From the NCBI GenBank assembly GCA_002081555.1, contig MZNV01002925.1:1-42775 (forward strand): DNA of 42,775 bases. Reading direction: 5' to 3'. The first letter of the stretch is position 1. The number at the start of each line of letters is the position of its first letter. This document shows, piece after piece, positions 23,701 to 32,872 of this stretch. A program made the position numbers and the translations under genes. The DNA comes from Protostelium mycophagum. Lineage: Eukaryota > Evosea > Variosea > Protosteliida > Protosteliaceae. The notes under the pieces were generated by a model. The model was not told where the DNA came from. It did not search any database and worked only from the letters and a program-made list of their open reading frames with translations.

Positions 23701-26700
23701 AAAGCTGGTCGAGCATAGAAATTAAAAAGGCGGGTGTATACGCTGAATTCGAGAGTTTACAACAGATGGTAAACCTGAGATTTCGTGAATACTCAGTCGT
23801 CTACAACGCGCCAACTCACTCGTCCTCTAATATGGCCCCGATTTCGATGGGGTTCATTTTGGCGGGAAAATCAATGTTTTCGAGCAATATCATCAAGTTG
23901 ATGTCGTCATCACATTCTACACTTTGTAATGATGACAACAGTCCACATTTGATAATGTATGCGGATCTCATCATGCAGTATTGTTCCAGGATCTTGCCCA
24001 TGGAATCGTCTGTCCTGTCATAGTTCTGGATTGCCATGGAGATAGCCTCGAAAGCTGCCTGGTTGTAGTTGAGTCATTTAATGCGATTTTTGAGATGTCT
24101 GCAAACAATATTTACACTTGACAATTCCAAAGCAGAAAGAAAAATCCTCAGAAGATGCATTTGCAGCTACGATAAAATACATGGACAAATTTTCCAACCG
24201 CGGCGAAGCCGCATACCTTGAAAATGCCACATCCCAACACAATTTCTGCACAAAACTCCTCACCTGCGGCCGCGCGGATTTCTGGTGGCACAGGGCTATT
24301 AGCTCATATCTTTTGGACTGTTTGGCGTTGACGAAACGTTCTTCAGAACCGTCGATGTATTCTCCACATAGGCGGATACTCTCCTTAGCCTCCTCTATGG
24401 CTTTGTCAAAACTTCCCGCCTTGTAGAATCGAAGGGCTGTCTCGTAATATCTGAAAAGTTCAGATCTACAACGAGACAAAAATATTGATGTGATTTTTTT
24501 TGTGAGATGTTTTCATCGAAAGATTCAAAATTTGAATTTACCTCTCAGCAACTCGGTTTATATCTTTCCCGCCATCTTTCTTGGCCGCCTCTTCAGCCTC
24601 TTTCAGGAATTTTCCCGCCACATCGTCTCTTCCACTCTTGAAAGAAATGTCTGACACAAAGCACAGTGCTTCTGTCTTCTGAGGATTCATCTGATTGAAA
24701 CTCCCTTTTGTGTAGGTTTTGGCGCGAAGAAATTCGTTGTCCCAGGTCTGGCCCGTCTCGATTAATTGTGCCATGAGACGGATTGAATCCTGTATAAGTG
24801 TGATGAAGCTGGAGTCTTTTTGGACCTATAAATATTGAGCATCTACAATCCCTTCTACAACGATGCCCAGAATAGAAGTATTTTCGAATTTTGTCAAATT
24901 ACAGTTGTAGATGGATGAAAAACATTATTATATCACCTCCGGTAAGTGTTGTAGATGGGACGTGTACAGCCTCTTTATGTCATATAGTCTCCTCACACAC
25001 TTCATCACAATGCCGTATCTTTCGGGTTCTATATCCGTCTGTGTTTTGACTATGTCTATTTTTGCATCAGGAAGGGTTGACACGCATTTGATCCCTTTTT
25101 CGAGGTATTTCTGAAAATCTGACAGCTTGGTTTCTGTATGGGGTCAGACGATCGGCCAAAAACATCGTTGTAGATGTGAAAATCACCTATTTTTTTGGTC
25201 TGCTGCAATAATACGGAAGATAATCCGATAAAGAAGGAGCCTCTGTGATGATCCGAAGTGTCATTCTTTTCAGTAGTTTCAATGTACTCTATCGCAGACT
25301 GAAAAGCGCGACTCGCATCTGCGAATCTCCCGCCCTGTAGATGTCATGAGCGTGAAATTTCGGAGAATATTCCGTGAAATTCACCTTGATGTGGAGTGCG
25401 GCGTAATGGTTCAACACACGTATATAGGACAGCTGTTGCTCTTTGGAAAGGCATGCAGAGTCCCTCTCTACATATACAAACATCTCCTCGTAAAAGCGGA
25501 CAGCCAATTTGTCTTTCACTTCAGCGTCTACATTAATTCAATAAGAAAAATGGCTTGTGCCGTGTAATTTGGAATCGCGGCAAAGCCGTGATGACGGTTA
25601 CAACCGTAACAAACACGTGACGCTACCGCAGCACTGTCCTGTCACCTTCTGTACAACAAAAACGTCATTTCCCCCCACATTTCCACGAAAATATATAGAA
25701 ACTCACTCTGTGCACAGACACTGTCATAATATGCTCCAGCCTTAAACATCGTATCAAAGAAAGAGGTTGGGTGTTCTCTCATCTTCTTATGGATCACCGC
25801 GGCCGTCATCCGTGACAGCGGTTCGATCCCTCCCGCTGCCATTTTTCAGAATTTTTTTCGTGGGTTGGGACTACCTTGTAGACGTGTCGATGACTTGTAA
25901 AGACATCGTAGTAAAGAGTCACATGATGCCAATGCTTTTTCCGATGATCTTGTGATGTAATGATCGATCCATGGCAACGCCCTCCCTTGGACATCTTTCT
26001 CAATGTCCTATATTCTAATCAATTTTTTTTTGCTGAAAAATGTGTTACAACTTGTTTTATTCGAAATGTTGAAAAGTACCTCTCCAAGTTCTGATTTCGA
26101 GATGATTTGTGTTAAGATTGTGTTGACCACCAGACCAGTGAAGTCTTCTGCCTCTTTACCACTTGGAACCAATTTACTGCCAGAAGTCTTATATGTTTTG
26201 TTTTGGTATTCGGATAATTTATTGTGCAGGCGTGTGGCCATCTCTCCAGCTAAATGGTGCTGATGAAAGATGTGAATTGTGATTTTAAAATCAAGACTCA
26301 CCTGCTTGGCAGGAACACATCTCGACAACAATCTGCAATGATATCTCTCCATGTCTAAAGGTTGACATGTCAATTGTGATTTGATCTTTTCCAACAATGT
26401 GATGGCTTTATCGAGTTAGACATTCTTGAAATGTAGAATGGCTCACCAGTCTCTACACAAGAAGCAAGAACGGAGAATATTGCGGGAGACAAGGTTGGTT
26501 CAAGTTTGACGGTGATTTGTGCAATCACATCGCCCAATGCTTTCGAGTATTTCGTGGCCAACTTCTGAATCTGCTCTATCTCGCTGATCGACAATTAATT
26601 TTGATGTCATCATTTGAATTTTGCAACAGAATCAATTCTCACCTCTTCTTACGACTACTTGTTGGTCCATCATACTCTATGATCTCCTCGAAGAATTCTT

Positions 26701-26791
26701 CAAATTTGGCTCTGGCATCATCCTCACAACCCTTCCATCGTTCGAGTTCCGTGAGGGCAATGATGATGCCTTGCCCTGTATCTTTGACCAT
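17789..26791 (-). CDS. Separase (cohesin-cleaving cysteine protease)
   Basis: Separase cuts the kleisin subunit of cohesin at anaphase. The catalytic C-terminus is unmistakable. YCGHNGGENYL has the catalytic His at 18581-18579. LLMGCSSGALRESGDFDPNG has the catalytic Cys at 18500-18498. Then come YLINGCPAVVGNLWDVTD and YITGSAPVIYGLPVS. Upstream are LLLDKKIQSLPWESLG of the pseudo-protease part and a long alpha-helical TPR-like superhelix (RKGLALWGELYNQ, RLYGLLGDNLRALHYILKAYE). The start is ATG at 26791 (MVKDTGQGIIIALTELERW). About 45 introns, mostly 36-50 nt, leave roughly 2,200 residues, normal for separase. After GLPVS, where human separase ends almost at once, there is an extra tail of about 80 residues ending KTPAAKTIKKLR, rich in Lys. 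Exon joins between 20650 and 20970 are unclear. One continuous gene is preferred, because exons read through 24500-26100 without a stop/start break. RMT2 diverges from its promoter. Confidence 0.88.
19418..19453 (-). repeat. Introner-like intron in separase
   Basis: A 36-nt intron beginning GTACGTAACTTGAAATTTC, identical over 19 bases to the MROH1 intron at 3243-3285, then GATGAAATCTC and acceptor AAGAG. Splicing joins GELSGKLG to NLALLNGRLSG in frame. Confidence 0.75.
19608..20095 (-). repeat. Two separase introns sharing a TTTTGGCGGGAAAAC box
   Basis: Introns at 19608-19658 (51 nt) and 20051-20095 (45 nt) both contain TTTTGGCGGGAAAAC in the sense direction, at a similar place in the intron; the rest differs. 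The first also carries CTGACGTG near its acceptor. A related box, in opposite orientation, is in the MROH1 intron near 5300-5350. Confidence 0.65.
25335..25384 (-). repeat. Introner-like intron in separase
   Basis: A 50-nt intron beginning GTGAATTTCACGG, with facing GAATATTC and GAAATTTC boxes. It ends CATGACATCTACAG, nearly the same as the end of the MROH1 intron at 3243-3285 (ATGACACCTACAG). Confidence 0.7.
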
Positions 26792-26917
26792 GACTCCAAA
26801 TCAGATCAATTTGGAAAACATTCAACTCAAAAAATTGGCGGGAAGGATTCGCAGGTCGCGAATGAGTTGCGATCTGAGAATGCGAAGAGGAAAAAGACAT
26901 CCGAAACATCATACAAA
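26792..26917. promoter_or_regulatory. Divergent promoter of separase and RMT2 with a GGCGGGAA box
   Basis: Only 126 bp lie between the two start codons, so a shared bidirectional promoter is very likely. It contains TTGGCGGGAA at 26835-26844, which fits the E2F/DP consensus that drives S/G2-phase genes in animals, plants and other eukaryotes. That would suit separase. The caution is that the same GGCGGGAA box recurs inside introns in this window, so the match may not be regulatory. Confidence 0.5.
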
Positions 26918-28799
26918 ATGACAGAGGGCAACACAACAGAGACACAACAGCAAGAAGGACAAGATGTTCTTCCTCAGCGTACACCTGAAGAGATCGAGTT
27001 ATGTAAACAGATGATGACAGCAGCACAGAATGGACAGGAAGCTCTTGTTGAGGAATTGCTGAAAAAGGGAGCTGATGTTCACTATCGTGATGATCAAGGT
27101 AGATCCCACATTTATCAAATTTGAGACGAGCTAATATGTTGATCAGGTAGAGGTGCTTTACATTTAGCAGCTGCTGCAGGCCATCTCGAGCTCGTTAAGA
27201 ATCTGCTCCTGTCGGGTCATCCCTGGAATGATGTGAGGCTATAATTCCCAGAAAATCCACTGATTCTTACAGATCGACCACGATGGAAGATGTGCTGGAC
27301 AATTAGCCGAAGAGAACGGCCATGATGATGTATATGAGTTTCTCATTGAAGAAGGTGATTATTTTCATCAATAACAATTGTTGAGGATCATTCAGGCTGC
27401 AGAGTAGAGTTACTTTTCAACCTTTTAGAGGATCAAGCAGGTGATTCTGATGATGAGGAAGAGGACGAGAAGAAAGAGGACGGCTCTGAAAAGAAAGAGA
27501 GCAATGAACCCGCACAAAAGAAAAAGAAGATGGCGCCAAACCAAGAGTACCTCGACCAAAAATTGCATTACAGCGACGACAAGCTCTTGGACGATGAGGA
27601 CAATGCTGTCATGATGAAGTACGTCAAGTTCTTCATGCTTCAAAAAATTTCGCTTTGTTGCGGCAAAGCCACACAAATTTATGATATCGGTGCACAAGGG
27701 ATGTGATATCTCAAGTGTATAATTGTCTCACAAAATCGTGGTATTTTCGCAGAATTCTCTGCTGCGTAAAAGTCGATCTACAATCGCGTGTCACTTCTTC
27801 AAAATAAGTTCCATCGAATTTTCTTGATTTTCTAACGAATAAAGCTGGGAGGGCCCCCTCATGGAGAAGCACGCTGCACTCATTTGTACACGCGAAGGCA
27901 TGGATGTCATGAACGTTGGCTTCGGCCTCGGACTTGTAGACGAAGAACTACAGAAGTGAGTGGAGCATGAAACGTCATATTGACACGTGGTGACGTCATC
28001 AGGTACAAGCCGAGATCGCACACGATCGTAGAGGCACATCCTGACGTGTACGCGAGGATACTGGAGCTGGGGTGGGACAAGCGTCCCGGCGTGAAGATTC
28101 TTTTCGGAAGGTGAACATCTATATTAAGAAGCCCCAACATCTGAATTATGCATTGCTCCTTGGAGTGGAGCTGCAGAAGTCCCTTCACTTTTGAAAAAAT
28201 GACTTTTTGTGGAAAAGCGATTTTTCTCCATCATATTTTTTTCGAACAGACTATCACCAAAGTTGAACACAAACAACTCAACCCTGAATTCCTGTAAATA
28301 CATTGACTCGTTGTAGATGGCAAGATGTCATTCCTCAGATGGAGACATACGATGGTATCTTCTTTGACACTTTTGGTGAATTCTGGAAGGATCTGCGTCA
28401 GTTTTGTGAGGTGGGCATGATGCTGATCACGATCCATTGATGAGAGAGCGTCTAATTTTAACAGCTTGTGCCTGACATTTTGAACCCCGGTGGAGTTTAC
28501 TCTTTTTTCAATGGACTGGGTATGTTTACACCGTTGTAGATCTTATTGAGTAAATTCAGGTGGAACGAACCCGTTCTTCCACAAAGTGTACTGCAGAATT
28601 GCAGAGATGGAGATGTTACAGATGGGCTTGGAAACACAATGGCTTCGTGTGGAGATGGACAGACCTAAAGACGCGGTGAGTGGCGTGAGTGTCAGGATGA
28701 CATGGTTAACGTATGCAGACATGGGATGGTGTGGCTCGAAAGTACTACGATCTCGATCATTACAATCTGCCAATGTGCAGGATGATGGATGAAGTTTGA
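26918..28799 (+). CDS. RMT2-type protein arginine N-methyltransferase with ankyrin repeats
   Basis: Ten exons (26918-27098, 27147-27232, 27273-27354, 27396-27618, 27845-27955, 28003-28110, 28317-28410, 28465-28519, 28560-28675, 28719-28799) sum to 378 residues without a frame break. The N-terminus has two to three ankyrin repeats (GRGALHLAAAAGHLELVKNL, GQLAEENGHDDVYEFLIEE), followed by an acidic Lys/Glu linker. The methyltransferase fold has YLDQKLHYSDDKLLDDEDN, the SAM motif NVGFGLGLVDEEL, the acidic end of strand 2 VEAHPDVYARI, FGRWQDVIPQ, YDGIFFDTFGEF and YSFFNGLGGTN. Yeast Rmt2 methylates the delta nitrogen of an arginine in ribosomal protein L12; the same role is inferred here. The ATG at 26918 is the first in frame. 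The intron before RWQDV ends with the cassette TTGACTCGTTGTAG at 28303-28316. Confidence 0.9.
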
Positions 28800-29301
28800 G
28801 TTCTTGAGTGTTGTTTTCTTTTCATCATTTTTTTCATTCGTTCATTTCGCTTCAGCTGAAATAATAATAACAACATTATGTTCAATCATTGTGATAACCT
28901 GGCAGATGCAAGAACCTGAAAATCGGATGATTTACAAAAATGATAAGCAGATCATTCATTACATCTCGACTCGCGACGTGATACGAGGAAACACTAATAC
29001 AATCTATGAAGCATTTGTTTCACATCGTCAATCTGATCTCATTCTTCTCACCCGTTTTTCACGATCATAGAACTCGAAGAAAGTTCGGTTTCTGTCTACA
29101 TTACCAACATGAGTGGTGTTTCACGAAGAAATTTGGGTGAATATTGGCGGCATGTCGACAACTTGGATTTCCTTCATCTCACAGAACGACGAACACACCA
29201 CACAATGTAAGCACACACCTTATGCATGTCTTCATGCACGTTTTCAGATTGCATCACTTGTCTGTGTTTAGAGGCGATCTGATGTGAAAATAGTTTACAC
29301 A
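28800..29301 (+). other. Intergenic stretch with a possible small spliced ORF
   Basis: A candidate two-exon frame runs from ATG at 29109 (MSGVSRRNLGEYWRHVDNLD...) through a GTAAGC..TTTTCAG intron to TGA at 29285-29287, about 45 residues. It could be a tiny gene or, more simply, 5' UTR exons of the gene starting at 29302. The rest (28800-29100) is AT-rich with AATAAT runs, probably the 3' end of RMT2. Confidence 0.25.
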
Positions 29302-30162
29302 ATGGAAACCACCACTACTAACGTCACCGCCGCCTCTGTCGTAGCTGTGAGTATTCATATCGTTATAGACGAGACGTCTTTTTTGATAGGCGTAGGAGCC
29401 AGTCACAGCACCAGTGAAGACAGTCACTCAAGAGAAGCCCGTGGTCATTCAAGAGACCATCCACCCAGTTGAGAAGATTCAAGTTCAGCCTGTTATCTAC
29501 AGAGAGAGAGAGCAGCTCGAGGTGCACCAGATCACCCAAAAATTACACCAGACACACATCATGTCCCCTGTAGTTGAGAGACAAATTTTGGAGCCTCAGT
29601 ACAGAAACTCCTCTGCGTGTGTTCCTTTATTTTTTTATCTTCATACCTCTTACGTCATCCAGTGATCAGATCTCCGAACTCGAGCAGATCAAGGCACAGC
29701 TGAACGGCCGCGAGGACGTCGAGAACTACGAAGTTATTGAGGAGGCCGGAGTCACCCGTATCAGAGTGATCAAGAAGCCCATCATCCAAGAGAACAGGTG
29801 CGTGAATCGAAAAAACTCGGTCTGATTTCCTCAGAAAGAGAACTGTCATCGAGGAGGTTCAACCCGTCATCATCCGTGACACCGTCTCGGAGACAAGAGA
29901 TGTCGAGTCTCTCGCCGTCTTTGAGAAGATTGTGATGGTTCCCATCCGTTTCCGCTTCAGAGGACAAGTCGATTTTGCCTCTTTCTCTCTTGATCAGCCT
30001 TTCGACGTCCCCATCGGACAAGTCATGACCGTCGAGGACCTCTACCGATTACAGCTGTCCGCTTCCAAGGGCGCCACCAACGGATTCGTGCCCTTCGCTG
30101 CCACAACAACCACCACAGCCCAAAGCACCACCACCACCACCACCGCCCAACCCATCTACTGA
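29302..30162 (+). CDS. Unknown charged repeat protein with Thr-rich ends
   Basis: Four exons (29302-29346, 29396-29616, 29663-29797, 29835-30162) join in frame to 242 residues ending TGA. It starts METTTTNVTAAS. The middle, about residues 18-155, is made of loosely repeated beta-like segments rich in Val, Ile, Gln, Glu and Arg (KPVVIQETIHPVEKIQVQPV, IYREREQLEVHQITQKLHQT, NRKRTVIEEVQPVIIRDTV). A more ordinary folded stretch follows (IVMVPIRFRFRGQVDFASF, VEDLYRLQLSASKG), then a Thr tail (TTTTTAQSTTTTTTAQPIY). There is no signal peptide or membrane segment. I recall similar Q-PV-YRERE patterns in uncharacterised fungal and protist proteins, but cannot name a family or function. Gene status is strong because three introns are needed and all keep frame. 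Confidence 0.72.
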
Positions 30163-30851
30163 GCGCTCAGCAGATAAAATACGATTTATTTTCGATTATT
30201 CTTTCATTTTTGGACCAATTCCAGACTTGAACGTTGCCGTGGCATCTTCTTCATCTTCTTTGGAGGTGCGAGAATTGTGTTGGCGTTCAGAAAGATTATG
30301 GAAGAGTTAAGATTCCCCGCACCAATCCAACCAAATTCTGCAGATACCCGGCTTGAAAGAGACAGATTCTGCAGTGGGTGGGAGATACCTTCGTGGAAAG
30401 AGTCTGTACAGATGTCCCATGCTTTCTATGTCTTTGTTTTGGAGGTGATTTTGGATCTTTCGAACAGGCAACCGTGGGCGATTCCCGATGTCGGGGTCCC
30501 AGTGTCAGTCGTTGAAGGAAGCTATTAAATATCCGGTGAAGATACTTCCTGCGAAAAGCGCCTGTGTACATTTGTCTCATGATTTTCGGCCACCGGTTTC
30601 TCCCTTCACCTCCCTATGTTTCGCGGAGGTAAGGTTCTTAAGGTGGTCTAAGGAATGTTGTCCACATGGATTTTTGTCCAATTTTTCTTCGAACGTCAGA
30701 AGTGCCTTGTTGTTAATTTTCCGAATCTTCCGTCATCTCCTTCTCAAACATCAACAAGAGAGTCCGCAATCATCACAACCTTTGGGCATTTCCCGCATCG
30801 AGATTTGAAGATCGCAAAAAACAGTGACTTCTGCATGTCAAACAGAAGATC
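30163..30851. other. Intergenic region, no supported gene
   Basis: Plus-strand frames at 30277-30528 and 30488-30808 and a minus-strand frame at 30296-30580 overlap each other with no recognisable content. The region should hold the 3' end of the preceding gene and the promoter of the next. Confidence 0.35.
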
Positions 30852-32447
30852 ATGCCACAAACACCTATGAGCCCCATTTCAGCCAGATATGGAAAGAGGA
30901 GAGCACAAGGAATCTTTGGTGTGGCCACACTCCTCTTCTTAGGAACAGTCTATCTATTATCAGTGGGGACTGTCACAACAGAAGAAGGTCCAATCAATGG
31001 GATTCCGAAACTAACCCTTCCAACCATTAGAATTCCAAATGAAGTACTCTCGGTATTGCAACCCATCACACCATCAAATAAGACTATTACCCTTCGATCA
31101 GACCAGCTTCCGTCTCTGAAGAATATGTTCATCGTCAGGACGAGGAATAAGACGTTCAATCCATCTCTCATTCCGCTCAAGGGAAAACTTTACTTAGTGG
31201 TGGCGAGAAGAGCAGTAGCAGACTGGAAAGGCCCTCATTCTATGTTCCTATCATTGGCGAGGGAGATTGTCGAGAAGGGCAAGAGGACCATGTTTCAATT
31301 TGGAACGACCGTGCACATCACATCCTCCATTTTTCCCAACACTACGAGAGATTGTCCAGATACGGGTGTAGGTCCTGAAGATGGAAGGCTGTATTTCACA
31401 CCAGATGGAGCACCTATGTTGCAAATGACTGGACCGCCCCCACGTACAGCACCCCAAACGGTTTGCCACCTCATGTGGGTCATCGATGTCCGCGTCATCT
31501 TCCCAGAGGTGTCTGAACATCTTCTTCGAAAACCGCCGATCACATTTAAGAAATTAACACCATTAATACGCCCAAATCAAGATGGATTTACCGACAAGAA
31601 CTGGTCTCCCGTCAATCCTTATTGGGCTAAGAGTGTTATATATCATGTGGACACGGACGAACCCAGATTAGTCGACGTGAACAAGCGAGGGGTGGTGAAA
31701 TATAGAGGTACGGCGGGGCGTCCTGAGGACCTCACTTGTCCCAGAATACACATCCCTCTCGGTAAGTTTTGATCGTGTTTTCATCCGCTGAATCTTTGTT
31801 CATTTCGAGACAGGTTACAGCATACATCAGACAACACCATCATTAAGATTAACTCTTTGTCGAAGAGGAGAGTGTAAACCAGATGCGAGTAACACCATCA
31901 TGATCGCCATCATCCAAAGCCTAAAAAGGTTCCCGAATGGCGTCCGAAGATACACACCGTATCTGATCACGTGGAACATGGATGAGAAGATCTCTTACCG
32001 TTCCATGTCGCCAGCCTTAGACTTTCCCACAAAACCTCAACAAGGAAAGAATTGGTTCTACGTCATGTCCATGAACTGGTAAGTGTCCTATCTATGTGAT
32101 GACGAATGTGATGATGTCTAAAGATGTAATGGCGACCCCAAAAATAATTATTCGTATTTATTTTGGTTTCAAAATTCTTTTTTTTTAAAATCACTTGAGC
32201 GAATTTGTGCAGTTATTTTCTCCTTTAAAAATACCAGCATCATGTCACATCATAACATCATTATGTCATCACAATCTGAATCATTTTCAGGAAAACTTTG
32301 CATCAAGATCCCACTCATGGGTTTTTAGACGACATCATATTATTCACCGCAGGAAGAGCAGACACGACGGGTCATTATCTAGACGTGAAGGCCGAGACTC
32401 TGATGAAGGATCATGATTCATGCGACGAGGCCACACTAAAACCCTGA
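30852..32447 (+). CDS. Type II membrane protein with a GH130/GT91-like GPEDGRL motif
   Basis: Three exons (30852-31761, 31814-32078, 32291-32447) give 443 residues ending TGA. A short basic cytosolic start (MPQTPMSPISARYGKRR) precedes one membrane segment (IFGVATLLFLGTVYLLSVG) and a lumenal part with several N-glycosylation sequons (NKT, NTT). Lumenal landmarks are NPSLIPLKGKLYLVVARR, GVGPEDGRLYFT with a downstream DKNWSPVNPYW, and GFLDDIILFTAGRADTTGHY. A GPED-R-L signature in a beta-propeller-like run is typical of GH130 glycoside phosphorylases and the fungal beta-mannosyltransferases (GT91), so a Golgi glycan enzyme is a reasonable guess, not a proof. The third intron is 212 nt, unusually long for the window, with several ATCATGTCA-like repeats. 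Confidence 0.7.
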
Positions 32448-32872
32448 CTTCTGTTCTAGTATTTGAAAAAATATTACATCTGAATTGAATTTATTCTGCA
32501 AGATGATCTCCAAAAATGACAAAGATGCAACTTTCATCAACTTTGTTGATTCTCTAAATGGGGATCACAGCTTCTCCTACAAGTCTCAAGTCTCACCAAG
32601 AGGTAGATTGCCTGAAGCTGAGCTTCCACACGCCTCATCATGAGGCCACATAAGGAAATTCGTTGTCTTTCTGAAGAACGACCTTAGACATGAAGAATTT
32701 CCAAAAGGAAACGGTATCGCGATAAGGTGTTCGTGAACTACTTAAAAGTTAAACTTGCCAAGACATACACGTGACTTAACGCGTCGGTCACGGTTTGGGT
32801 AAATTATTGATCCCGTCAACCAAATTCGTTCGGTATTCTTCACTCTTAGCCTTTCTTGAACTAGAACTCATC
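32448..32872. other. Intergenic region, no supported gene
   Basis: 425 bp between two plus-strand genes. I see no open frame worth calling and no clear signal. Confidence 0.35.

Noticed and set aside
25642-25842. Apparent gene start MAAGGIEPLSRM on the minus strand, suggesting that a second gene precedes separase
   Set aside because: The ATG lies in an intron end (AAAAATGGCAG). Splicing joins the previous exon (KSSTRLQ) to AGGIEPLSRM in frame, so it is an internal separase exon.
25800-25845. Second GGTTCGATCCC string resembling a tRNA
   Set aside because: It is coding sequence of separase (GGIEPLS read from the other strand) and has no cloverleaf.
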